DNA of 64,000 bases from Scolanthus callimorphus (taxonomy: Eukaryota > Cnidaria > Anthozoa > Actiniaria > Edwardsiidae): positions 28,537,404 through 28,601,403 of the forward strand of contig CM066916.1 of NCBI GenBank assembly GCA_033964015.1, in the 5' to 3' direction. Positions 1 through 10,945 of this stretch are shown piece after piece (within the stretch, counting starts at the first letter, position 1; each line of letters begins with the position of its first letter). A program made the position numbers and the translations under genes. The notes below the pieces were generated by a model. It was not told the DNA's origin. It made no database searches and saw only the letters and a list, made by a program, of their open reading frames with translations.

Positions 1-332
1 TACATTTTCGTTTTTAAAAAACTACAGTCTAGAGAGCGTTTTCGAAAACCTCCGTTTTTGTGGCAGAAAACGCCGCATACGTGTGGACGGGAGGTTGTGG
101 ACAGGAGGTGCAAGAGGAGAAAACAAACTCATGGAAGGAAAGTATAAAGGCATTTTGTACAACAGAGCACGACGATGATAGGTAAGGTGAGGATGCATAA
201 AAATATATAATTATTTATGTTTAGTTATCTTAGAATGAAACCGGACCTTCACTGCTGTCTTCATATATCTCAGCCTGTCCCGGCCCCGCCAAAGCAGCAT
301 TTCTTCAATAGACCGATCCCGTCTTCGCATTA

Positions 333-976
333 ATTAAGGTTGCTGAGAACCTTCGCGCACGTGTTCAAAAACAAATCATACACGTCCTTAGTTTAACCAA
401 AACATATCAACCTATATATCGTTGAAAAGCTTATAGAATGGACTAGCGAACTATGGCAAAAAGAAATAATTTTTTCATAATTATAATTTTTTTAAGGTTT
501 TATAAAAATTCGGGTGTGAGATTTTCAAGAGCTAACGCTGTCGAACTGCTCGACCTCGACTCCCAAGTAACACATTGTTTTTTAAACACTTAAATGTGTT
601 TCTCAAAAACCGTGTCTGCGTTTTTTAAAATTTTGCTTTGTTCAAAAGTTATCGAACTTTTAAATTTGGAAGGTCAATTTTGTAGAATTTTCACGCTCTA
701 AAAATTTAAAAAAATATTTATTATTAAACAATATGTTACTGGGAGTCATGGTCCAGCAGTTTGACAGCGTTAGCTCGTGAAAATAGCACACCAAAATATT
801 TAATCAATGCTTTAAAAAAAATTACAGGTATCGATAAGTGATTTTTTTTTTGCCATAGCCCGCTAGTCAATTTTATAAGCTTTCCAACGATATATAGGTT
901 GGCATATTTGGTTAAACTAAGAACGTGTATGATTTTTTTCCGAACAACGTGCGCGAAGGTTCTCAGTAACCTTAAT
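333..976. repeat. Long fold-back (inverted-repeat) element
   Basis: The left arm (about 333-560) is matched in reverse complement by the right arm (about 735-976). Matching blocks include ggttgctgagaacc against ggttctcagtaacc, and tatatcgttgaaaagctt against aagctttccaacgatata. The arms are diverged by scattered substitutions. No coding capacity is visible, so a MITE or fold-back DNA transposon is likely. Bases 1-332 hold nothing I recognise. Confidence 0.75.
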
Positions 977-1344
977 CACCAAACAATCGGCAGTTTCCCT
1001 ATGGAACTCAAATGCCCGAGCAACAAACTCGAAATTCGAAGATTTTTAATGAATTCTTCAGCTTTTCGCGACGAAAATATAAAACCCATAATACTATGAG
1101 CAAACTTCTAACACTATCCTGCAATCGGTGTATTTTCCATGCTCTGTGCCAAAGTAAAAAGTTTATAGCAACAGTAACTAGGGAGTAGAACAATGAAGCG
1201 GGATCGGTCAATTACAGAATTAAGGCTGATTTGCACGAGCCGATCTTGTTTACTTTCATTGGGTTTCGGCCCGACTTCTAAAAATCTGATGCGATTCTCA
1301 ACAGATTTTTGTTGTCAGGCATTTCGCAGATCAAAGCAGATGCC

Positions 1345-1695
1345 CAACAAATCGCAGCGTGTGAAAGCACCGTCCGGCAATCGGCCCGACAAATCGCAGC
1401 GTGTTAATGCACAGTCCGACAATCGACCCGACAAATCGCAGCGTGTAATGCACCGTCCGACAATCGACCCGACAAATCGCAGCGTGTTAATGCACCGTCC
1501 GACAATCGACCCGACAAATCGCAGCGTGTTAATGCACCGTCCGACAATCGACCCGACAAATCGCAGCGTGTTAATGCACCGTCCGACAATCGGCCCGACA
1601 AATTGCAGTGTGTTAATGCACCGTCCGACAATCGGCCCGACAAATCGCAGCGTGTGAATGCACCGTCCGACAATCGGCCCGACAAATCGCATTGA
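1345..1695. repeat. 42-bp minisatellite, about 8 copies
   Basis: A tandem unit of 42 bp, containing aaatcgcagcgtg and accgtccgacaatcg, recurs at 1349, 1391, 1433, 1474, 1516, 1558, 1600 and 1642 with a partial copy at 1684. One unit is 41 bp. Because 42 is a multiple of three and the unit lacks stops in several frames, open frames appear on both strands with 14-residue repeats. There is no independent evidence of coding. Confidence 0.9.
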
Positions 1696-2189
1696 CAGAA
1701 AGATGTGTGGCATCCCAAATAGTTCTGATGCACACTAAGCCTGGGAAGCCTGTGGATTATCGGCAAAGGATTAACAAACCTTATTATTAACTGATCAACT
1801 CACCTTCATTTTAGACATCACAGAGATACACATAGAGTGGGTTGTCAAGGCTTGCTGTAAACAGTTGTTACTATCTAGAAAATCACACCTACAGTAAACA
1901 GATCATAAACACATTAAAAAGTGGGTTCTTTATAATTGTGTGTTCAGGGTGTAGGCAAGATTTGAGAAGGGGTGCCCCTTTCCATCTTTTCCATCGTGAA
2001 ATTATACACATGCTCCGAATGGTAAAAAGCTATGCTCTATTACACGGACAAAGTAATGGTTCTCCCCCGCTATATAATAAAAGCATTAGAGCACAACTTT
2101 CTGACTTTATCAGCAAATAGAGAGAGAAACTCAAAACGCCTGCGGCTCTGTTGCGCCCATAAAGTCATAGAAAGTTGTACAATTCTCAC

Positions 2190-5100
2190 CTATAAACATT
2201 TATAACATCATCAAATCTATTTGATGAAGTCCTTATTGTGTGAGGGTGTAGCCGATACTCAGAGTGTGAGGTATCCCCAAGGTTGACTACTCTTAGCTTA
2301 TGGCTCTCGAAATTACTGCAATTCAAAAGAAAAACGACATCAATGTAAGATGAATGGACATCTATGCTTAACATTAAATATCCATGTATCCATGTATATT
2401 TTTTTATGGTAACATAGTCTACAAATCAATTGCTTCTGGTCATGGAGCCTTTATACCTTTTGAAAGACAAGCTTAAGTAATAAGAGAAAATCAGAGAGCT
2501 GAAGGTAAATTAAAATACGGTTGCACTTGTATGCCACAAATTATCATATGGACATGTTAAAATGTGGTTTAAAGATGTGGACATGTCTGATCCCTAGATG
2601 CGGACTGCAATTTCTACAATATTGCAGTTTACAGTCATCAGTAATTGTAGAATATATCATTCTGTAGTGAGTACTGCGGTTGTTTAACATCCTCATATTC
2701 TGGTTAATTAAGTGTAGTGGGAGCCTCAGAGAAAGATGTGAAGCACAGGACAAATGACAAATCACTTCAACCCATGAAGAACACAAGGTTTAAAACAGCA
2801 GTCAGATAAAATCACAACTGCCCCCAACTTGGAATCAAACTGGTGCAGAGGTGAGAGGCAAATGCTATACACGTTACACCACCTGTGCTTCCCTAAATCC
2901 AGTACTGGAAGAGCTGTTGAAAACATAATGCAGATCCACACCTTTTAATGTGACTGGCTGATAGCAGCTGATAGCTGTGTAGATGGGTTGACAGTCCTGA
3001 TGACAATGCAGCAGTAAAAAGTCCAAAAAGGAACTCTGCAACAAAATACAAGTACCCAGAAATGTTAACATGACAAGCAATGATTATGGAACTATCCAGC
3101 ATTGGAGCATTAAAAAGTTCAAAATGTTTCAAACTGCAATCTCCACAGGGGATCTTTGTTTGAGTTCTCTTTTGGCAACCAAATTTATTCTACTAGGTGC
3201 AAAATATATTGCAACTGAAATTTTGCCTTCATTGCGACAAAATTTTGCCTTCATTGCGACAACAAAAACTGCAAGGCAGTCCAAGTGTCATACCGCAGGA
3301 AACTGGGCACTAAAAGCAATTGTATTTTTCGCATTTTTAGAATAGCAAATCAAAAACTCGTTCTAAATCACATGAATTGAAAATTCTGCATTCCTTTCTT
3401 AGCAAGCATGATAGATCTTTCAAGATATCAGCTCATTTTATTTAGGAAGATCTTTTTAGCCAATCAAACCACCAACATTTTCTGCATTTTCTGCCAAATT
3501 CCCACGAAATACACCTTAATTCCCATGAAATTCTGTATTTTTTTTCAGTGAAATATGAGAAGGCCTGTCCTTAAGATTCTAATAATTTCAACCTGGGGAG
3601 GAGCATCTGGTTGACTAGTGGATAGCTAAGCTCACTTCTATGTTAAACCATTGCTTTATGCTTGTCAAAGCAGTTTCCCTTCCAAAGTTTTCCAACAAAA
3701 TTTTAAAGGGCTCTCGCCCCTTAATATTTGTCCACCATGGTATAAAATAAGTACTAAAATTGTAACCATGAAAACACATGTACATTGCCTGTAGTAATCA
3801 AAATAATCCTCCAGATTAATAGAAAAACCTTTCAAGTGTTAGACAATGCATTTCAAGGTTGTTTTGACCTGTTATCGAGAGGATGGAATTGGATTGCGAT
3901 TTGAGATATTTTCTTTGTGGCCAGCAAGCATGCAAGAGCCCCTTTACTTAAGTTTTTAATTGTTTCATCACAAGACTGAACCAGCAGCAGTGCAGGAGAC
4001 TCCTTGCTAACTGCATCATTTTGCCTATCTCATGCATGATCATCTGCATGAAGCTGGAGATGCTGGTGCCCAGGAATATGCTTTGGAATTTCCACAGGGG
4101 TAATGTATGTGGTCTTGGAATTTTACAGCTGGGTTTATGCTAGAAAAGTTGGAATTTCCATAAGAAAGCTTGGAATTTTAAATGGAATGAAATATAGAGA
4201 GAGCACAATACCTTTAGCAGGTGCAAATCCTAAGGTATGGACCAGATTATGATGGATATATCTTCTCTCATTGTTACATGTTGTCTAGTATTTCTTCTGT
4301 ATCTGTACCATCCAATTACATTCTGAAACAAAACAAACAGGCTTTCTACTAGCGAAAAAGGTGAAGGCATCATAACTAATAAGTTCACAGACATTAACGG
4401 TACAAGAAATTAGTGTATGTAAAAACACATTCCTGTAAATAAATAATTTTTGAGTGAGTGTGCAAGTTTTGGGGTGTGCAAAATGATATCCAGAAGTACT
4501 CCAACAGGCAGGCAGTCACAAATGCAAGGGGTTGTTGGAAGGATTCGGTATGCACATAAAAGATTGTGGTGAGGATGAACTCAAAGATATTGCATTTTGC
4601 CCTTTTAAGCCATGTCTACCAAGTATCACAATACAGGTAACAGTCCTGTAATGCAGAAAGAAACAGTAATGACTGCATATTTACCTGTTCTTAGTTCTTT
4701 ATTAGAAATATGGCATTTTGGAAATGGCTTGAGTGATCACCAACATTTAGAATCTGGACAAAATTAGCTAAGAGACTATAAGGGCTGTGTTAAGTAATAA
4801 AGTGGTCTTGACTTAACATAACAAAGCCAATTCCACATGTTGGATACATTATCCCTTGTGTTGATTGGTAGATTAACAGGTGCACTACATTTTGTGTCAC
4901 CAGAAGCATATAAGTGAGTTGAAACGTGTAACAGCATACCAAGCGTGACCACATTCAAATGGTAGGTACAAATCTTGACCATATTTGGGAAACAATGGAA
5001 AGCGCAAAGGCCAGTCAAAAGCAAGGAAATTATGGGTGGTGTTTCGCTGTGTTTTACAAATCCATGTATTTTGCGGGGGAAAGTGGAAAAAGTGGTAAAT

Positions 5101-6817
5101 ACGAGTCCATACAACACCAAACCTCACGCGATTTGTTTTTTTACCATGACCAAATTAAAGATTCTGCTAAAATAAGCATGTTCCGTTGCTAACCACGCGC
5201 ACATTCAAGCAGTTTTCCATTGGTTTAAAAGTGTGTGCACTGTATGCTGACGTTAACGTACTACTATTGCATTTGCATTTAGGACACTTACGATTGGCTC
5301 TTGCAATTTCGATTATTGAAACCGGTCTCCAAATATGGTCAAGATTGTACCTTGACATGTTTGAATGTGGTCACGCTTGTTATCAAAGAGATGTTTGACT
5401 GTTACACTTTTCAACTCACTTACAAGTTTCTGGTGTCACTCAACATCAATTCATGTTTTAGCATGAAATTTAGACAAAACATCTCACCTCTGTATTGCTT
5501 TGTAGTATTTGGTCAAGCTTCTTTTCATCAATTTGTCCAACTCCATTGTAGAAACTGCAATATTCGATGTTACCAAAACATCAAATGCAACAAAGTTGCA
5601 TGGCAGAATATACAAAAGACAGAATATACAAAATGATTATCAATTCAATGATTATCAAATTTTGATAATCATGGTTGAATATATTTTCCTTTTCTAAAAC
5701 ACTGATACTTCACTATCCAGTTGAGGTGGAATGCCCAGTTTTGTTCTTAAGTTTTCAAACTTGTTGTGTCTAGAAAGCATGGTGTCAAGTGGAGTTCATA
5801 ACGTTGGACCATGGGAAAATTCATGATTTTGAAACTTTGTCGAGACATTTCTTGATAACAATTATTAACCAGCTTTGACAACATGTTTTTTTGAGACATA
5901 CAAAACTATCCAAACAAAACGTTAAAACTTATTGACAAAACTATAGGTATATTCCATGCTTAAGTGCACAGTGCATGATAGGAGAGGGATCTAGCACTAG
6001 AAAAATATGTCTGGGTCGAGTTATTATAGGTTACCCCCTATCGAGGAACCTGGAATATCCATGGGGTTATCTTGTATTTCACCTTGGAATTTCCACAGGG
6101 TTTGATTTTGACCCTGGAATTTTCACAGGAACATTCATTTTACCCAATAATTTCCACAGGGTATTCATTTGCAACTGTGAAATTTCAACAGGTCCACAAA
6201 AGAATGAGGAATTTCCATAGGGGTTGCTTAAAATTTCCACAGGGGTTGTACAGAAAACTGCAATTTCCATACCTAACTTCAGCACACCTACGAATTACAA
6301 CTTAGTGCAGAACTAACTAAAGAATGGTAAAAAGAATGGTAAAATAAGCTGAACTAGCTAAAAATGACAAAATATTAATTTGATACATGCAGAGATGAGA
6401 GATGGGGCCGATAACTGAACAGAGAACACTTCCCTACTGAACCAAAACATGAAAAAACTTATTTCCTCTACAAAAAAGCGCAACATACTAACCTAAATCC
6501 TTCAGAACACGGAAGAATCCCTTGAATGGCTAAAACCAAGAAAGCATGAGAATTAATCAAAGCAATCAAAACTCAAATCAACAAACAGTTACATCTATAA
6601 ATCTCACTTGCGATGCGTTCGTATCTCGAGTGCTGAGACTGAGAGTCACTTATGGTGTTCACTGTTCTTCCTGTTGAATCGCCAAGCAGAAAACCCTCCT
6701 GCGTACAAATAAACCCACTACAATAAGCACCAGTAAATATATTTCCTGTGAGAGGTGTCAGATGCTTCTCACCAAGTCTCCTTGTCCGGTAGAAATCTCG
6801 TGAAAAATGGCCGCCAT
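2190..6817 (-). CDS. ABRAXAS2-like: ABRAXAS-type BRISC/BRCA1-A scaffold subunit, 5' part (exons 1-6)
   Basis: MPN-like scaffold of the BRCC36 deubiquitinase complexes (BRISC in the cytoplasm or BRCA1-A in the nucleus, by family knowledge). Exons read right to left: 6608-6817 (start ATG 6815-6817, then EGFLLGDSTGR and ISDSQ as in Abraxas proteins), 6493-6529 (IQGILPCSEGF), 5488-5554 (FYNGVGQIDEKKLDQIL), 4212-4322 (VIGWYRYRRNTRQ, the family hallmark, closest to ABRO1), 2942-3035 and 2190-2315 (VVNLGDTSHSEY). All six have GT-AG borders and compatible phases. Exons 1 and 4 each need one extra base to stay open. The C-terminal coiled coil is missing. A weak candidate exon at 1804-1874 does not fit the phase, so the 3' end may lie outside the window. 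Paralogue 1 versus 2 is not certain. Confidence 0.82.
3707..3943 (-). mobile_element. TTAA-flanked MITE, family A copy 1
   Basis: A 237-bp element related to the copies at 15405-15636 and 60223-60469, in the opposite orientation. Ends are agggctctc and gagcccct, flanked by TTAA (3703-3706) and TTAC (3944-3947). The shared interior includes a near-identical stretch around ggatggaattggattgcga. It lies in an intron of the ABRAXAS-like gene. The TTAA target suggests piggyBac-type mobilisation (inference). Confidence 0.75.
4909..5423. repeat. Fold-back element, about 515 bp
   Basis: The left arm (4909-5010, with aagcgtgaccacattcaa and cttgaccatatttgg) pairs with the right arm (5310-5423, with ccaaatatggtcaag and ttgaatgtggtcacgctt). 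The element lies in an intron of the ABRAXAS-like gene. No ORF of interest is seen. Confidence 0.7.
6042..6275. repeat. Degenerate array of ggaatttcc-acaggg units
   Basis: About eight degenerate copies, spaced roughly 30 bp, of a unit built around the palindromic core GGAATTTCC followed by acagggg. Further scattered copies lie at 4080-4180 and 36850. The same core occurs inside the elements at 39361-39682 and 54327-54647. The array is intronic in the ABRAXAS-like gene. Confidence 0.65.
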
Positions 6818-7758
6818 CACAGCTCCGGACACTCGAACCTCCATCTTTGATTTCGCGCTCAATGGGAACTCCGCTGACCGCATACGAATGGTCACGCAAG
6901 AAGGCGCGCAAAGCAGCATGGGGTGCAATCAAGAAGCTTTTATTTCTATGTGACTGCCGATAGTTTTTGTCGCAGGCGATTTTTCTCGCAAGTACGCGTC
7001 AACTCAAAATCACTAATGTAAACTAGGTGCAACTCGGCGCGACCTGCAGTGATCTTTGTCGCGTGATGTCGCGGAGATTTCAAACATGTTCGAAACTCTC
7101 GTTTACACAAGAGACTTGGAATCGCAATTCGCGCGAGAAAAATCGCCGTGTATGCAACAAAATCGCAAGTGTAAACCGGCCTTTAGACTGCTTGCCGCGC
7201 GCAGTTTGGCAACAACGTCCCGGGGCCCGTTTCTCTCAAGCAACCTCCTAAAATATAGTGGTCCGTAGTCCGCGGTCATAATGAATATGTCCATGTCCAT
7301 GATATTTATTTAATAACGCTGGGAACTTGGCAACGTGGAACGTGAATCATGACTACATTTTCATGTGAATATATTCAAACCATAACACTGGAAAGAACTG
7401 GCGGCTTTTTATGAATGATATTCAACCCAAATGTGGGAAATGGCACCGTGGTCCGCGGTCATCATGAATATTTTATGTCAATGATATTAAAAAAATAACG
7501 TTCGGAATTACTAGCACCGTGGTCCGCGGTGCCCGATCTCATCAGTTTCTGTCATATATGGGAACTTACCAGAAAAAATACTTTGCATGCTTATACAAAT
7601 TTTGCTATTTTTCTCAATTTTGTTTTTATATATAAATATCGTGGAGGGGTGGAGTGTTTGAAGCAGTGTGAAGGGATTCTATTTGGATGGTTCCTAAAAG
7701 AAGGCGTTTTTTTTTAGTTTTGTTCTTGGTTAGAGGTGGCGCTTTCGTAGGATTGCAT
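6818..7758. other. Intergenic stretch with short dispersed repeats
   Basis: No gene is recognised. The motif ggtccgcggtcat occurs at about 7269 (degenerate), 7451 and 7520 with a shared following segment (atgaatat...atgatatt). This suggests an incomplete or shuffled repeat to the left of the transposase. Confidence 0.5.
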
Positions 7759-8814
7759 CTACTCTGCATCTGGTTTATATATGCTCTTGATTTCATTCAG
7801 GAAAACAGCAAACAGGTCTTCGCTTTTATTTTTGTAGCGCCATATGAACTCGGCCAAATAAGTTGAGAAGAGATGCTTGCGTATGCCAAACTTCGGAACC
7901 CCACTCTTTGCCTGTCGCCAGTGACTCTCTATCTTGTTTGTGTGATCACCATTCTCGTTCACGAACTCCTTCGAGTGGTTCACTGATTTGTGTTCGTATC
8001 CGTAGTCGGCAAGATTGACACACGCTCCCCAGCCGTCAGACACGATGATCGTCCCGGGTTCAATCCAACGCTGGATAATCGGAAGAAGGGAGAGCTCGTC
8101 TCGTTTTTCCACCGGAATCAGGAAACATTTTCTACTTTCTTCTTCTATTCCACCTAACACCCACTGGCCTTCGACATGATGGCCTCGGTGGTACTTACGC
8201 TTCCCAAACTTGCTCTCGCCGATTTGGACAACTTTTCCTGGCCCTCCGAGTCGCTCACTTCTTTCCAATAGGCACACTTCACAGACTTCTCTGCAAACGT
8301 TATGCCACTCCACTACCGTGCTTTCTGACAGTCTTAACTCGTGCTTGATCTGCTTCTGGTCCAGATCTTGGCACCACCAGTAAGTGAACTTCATAATTTC
8401 ATCCAACGTCATTTTGCTTTGATCAAACCAGCTACCACTTCGGATCGATACCTCCGACTTGTGTCTCTTGTTCGCTTTCTGTCTTCTGCACTCCCACTTC
8501 CACCCGTCGGACCTGTCATCGCACTGCCTGAGATTCATGCTCTCGTTGCATATCGGACACGAACGGTTTCTGGCGATCAGTCTTTCCTCCATCAGCCATT
8601 GGATTAGGGTATCTTTGTCGCGTGTTGCCGCTATCACGTCGTCATATCGCCAAGTTTTTGTCTTGGTGTCACGGCTGTAACTGCCTCTACTAGAGCCGCA
8701 CTGCGTAGAACGCTCTTCGGTGGGGTTCGGTGGTACTGTTTGAGTGCACTTGTTCCTCTTTAGTTTTCTACAAGTGTTCACCTGAACACCTTTTTCGCAA
8801 GCTTTGCCTTCCAT
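7759..8814 (-). CDS. Merlin/IS1595-type (ISXO2-like) transposase, intact ORF
   Basis: A 351-residue single-exon ORF. After a basic, cysteine-containing N-terminus comes a zinc-ribbon-like segment (CPICNES near residue 97 and a later WECRR). Then follows an ISXO2-type DDE/N domain: GESKFGKRKYHRGHHVEGQW, VLGGIEE, IIVSDGWGACVNLADYGYEH, VNHSKEFV and HTNKIESHWR. The family normally has Asp in the first catalytic position (IDES); here the codon is GGC, giving IGES. The second Asp (SDGWG) and the N/E of HTNKIE are present. No stop or frameshift breaks it, unlike the host genes around it. Clear terminal inverted repeats were not found, so a domesticated copy, or a recent one with a catalytic lesion, are both possible. 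Confidence 0.88.
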   Translation of the reverse strand: MEGKACEKGVQVNTCRKLKRNKCTQTVPPNPTEERSTQCGSSRGSYSRDTKTKTWRYDDVIAATRDKDTLIQWLMEERLIARNRSCPICNESMNLRQCDDRSDGWKWECRRQKANKRHKSEVSIRSGSWFDQSKMTLDEIMKFTYWWCQDLDQKQIKHELRLSESTVVEWHNVCREVCEVCLLERSERLGGPGKVVQIGESKFGKRKYHRGHHVEGQWVLGGIEEESRKCFLIPVEKRDELSLLPIIQRWIEPGTIIVSDGWGACVNLADYGYEHKSVNHSKEFVNENGDHTNKIESHWRQAKSGVPKFGIRKHLFSTYLAEFIWRYKNKSEDLFAVFLNEIKSIYKPDAE

Positions 8815-8853
8815 GACAGTGTGAAAAGTAGCTTGCTAAACTCTCTCTGTTCT

Positions 8854-8861
8854 CTTTTATA
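8854..8861 (-). promoter_or_regulatory. TATA box of the transposase gene
   Basis: On the minus strand TATAAAAG lies 40 nt upstream of the transposase ATG, followed by a short AG-rich leader. Placement fits a core promoter for transcription just before the ORF. Confidence 0.55.
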
Positions 8862-10740
8862 CCCTTATTCAACACCGCGGCAAAACGCGCTAAAGATTCA
8901 CTTAGTGTGAAGCGAAAACAAAAGAAAAAATCTACATAATAAAAATACCTCGTTTGTCTTGGAAATTTGGAAAACGTAAGCTCCAGACACAAAACATAAG
9001 GACAAAAATTGCAGAGCAGCTAGAGTATGACCAGATCTTTCTCTGAACTTTTGCACCTCGCACTTTCAGGCTTGCACCCGAGGCGAAAATTATGGTTAAA
9101 CGTCAAAATTGTCCGCTCGCTGTTGTTATGTAGATCAATTGAGTTCATTTCACAGGCCAGTGAATCTTTAGCGCATGTGAACTGCGTTTTGCCGCGGTGT
9201 TCCCTTAGTCGGCATCGCGACGTGCCAAAAGATTTAAGAATAAAGGATGATTCCGATCGCGGCTTATTCCGCCATTTGATAGGAGTGAATTGGCTAAAAG
9301 CTGTCACAATCACTGGAAAGAGCTCTCCAAATATAGTAGATATGCCAATTTGTAGCACCATAGGATGAAAACTAGCGACGAAATGGCTTTGCAAAAGTCG
9401 CAATTTTTTACAGAGGTTTGTACGTATGGTGAGGTGCAAGGACAAAGACTCTCACCTCACCAAACAAACCGATGTGAAATCTTTGAACTTTTCGGGATCA
9501 TATCTTCACTATTTTTAATTCTATGGTGCTATAAATTGGCATATCTACTAAATTCTGGATGCTCTTTATTTAAGCGTACCAAAGAATTTGACGCACACTG
9601 CTAACTTTTAAGAGTGAAAAGGCAAAGTAAAAACGTGTTTGCGCAACACATTTTACCAAATGCGCGAACAATTTTGTTGAATGTTGCGCGTCGTCGCAAC
9701 GAATTCAACACGTCTCAACATTGTTTTCGCCTCGCTGGCGATGCCATGCATTCTGGGCAAAAACCTATTTGTTTACACTATGGATACAGTATACAATGCG
9801 CGTGCGCGAGTCAAACTTTGTTGAGAGTTCAGCGCAAACGAACACAACTTTGTTGTGTTATGCTTTGCTGGTCACAGGACAAAAGAAAAGTTGAAGCTTG
9901 TTGCGCCAAAAGTTTCACGAGTTCAAACATCGTTCAACATCATGCAACAAGTCACAATAACTGTCAACACACACCGGATGCAACATGTTGTGTTCAACAA
10001 TGTTGGACGTTGTTGCACAACAAAGTTTGCCGTTTGCGCCGGACTTTAGGAGGACGAGTATAACTGGCGATGTAATTTTTCAATTACGTTTTCTGGCAAA
10101 AGTTCTAAAAACTTATCAATCAGCTGGGGAAAACAGATTTCAGAACTTTTTTCAAAGCATACCCAAATAATTTTACGTACAAACAAAGTGAAACAAAGCA
10201 AATGCTTGCGCAACACATAAAATCCCTCAATAAATGCGCGCACACTGTCTGCAAATAAATCCGTTTTAGAAAATATTTTAGGATGAGTATAGCTGGAGAT
10301 ACAATTTTAACAAGTTTCTTGACAAAAGTTCTGGCAATCAACGTATTGTATTGCTGGGGAAAACATTTCACAAGTTTTTTTTTAAAAGCGTACCTAAAGA
10401 ATTTTACACAGCACATAACAATACATCATTTCGCTTTGGGCCTTACATCGGCAAATATTTCTATCTACGTTTTCCTGTGGACAAAATAGTGCCAGTTTCC
10501 AATAGAGGATATACAGAATTTCGGTTACTCTTAACAAAGACGCTATTCACCATGGTGCTGTGTATAATTATGCATGCTGCGGCTTGGATTATTTGATCTC
10601 CACGCCGACAAAACTCCGTGATCAGCAGAAGACACTATCAAATCAGACAATTAGTAAACACTGACAATACAACAAATTCCTCGTTATTTTGTATTTTTAC
10701 ACGCTGCACGCAACATTTGCCAGATACGCCATACAAGTTC
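8862..10740. repeat. Repeat-rich intergenic region
   Basis: No gene is recognised. An inverted repeat pairs 9320-9368 (atatgccaatttgtagcaccata) with 9516-9570. At 9640-10040 there are many gcaaca/ttgttgc words, similar in style to 25865-26260. A direct duplication relates 10057-10200 to 10283-10420 (tggcgatgtaattttt and tggagatacaattttaac, both followed by ctggggaaaac). Confidence 0.55.
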
Positions 10741-10838
10741 TACCCTGGGTTCCAGAGTCTCGAATGTCGCTTTGTTTAGTGACCAACCAAGCTCAGTGCC
10801 GCAACAAAGCGACATTCGAGACTCTGGAACCCAGGGTA
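10741..10838. repeat. Near-perfect palindrome with 38-bp arms
   Basis: taccctgggttccagagtct is mirrored by agactctggaacccagggta, with a loop of about 20 bp. A diverged relative lies at about 47890-47970 (ttccagagcatcaaatgtca). It sits just beyond the stop codon of the prohormone gene. Confidence 0.85.
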
Positions 10839-10945
10839 TACAAGTTCAAGATCTGAGTATCAAACTTAAGAGCCACGATCGCACGATCGCTGCGAGCAAT
10901 GGTCGTCCCCATGCGAGGAGAAATGGAAGACTGACTGACGCATGC

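Noticed and set aside
1804..1874. Seventh exon of the ABRAXAS-like gene
   Set aside because: It has splice-like borders and a coiled-coil-like reading, but its phase does not follow exon 6 without two extra changes.
9020..9445. 141-residue ORF next to the transposase
   Set aside because: It overlaps an inverted repeat, shows no recognisable domain, and an equally long ORF lies on the other strand.
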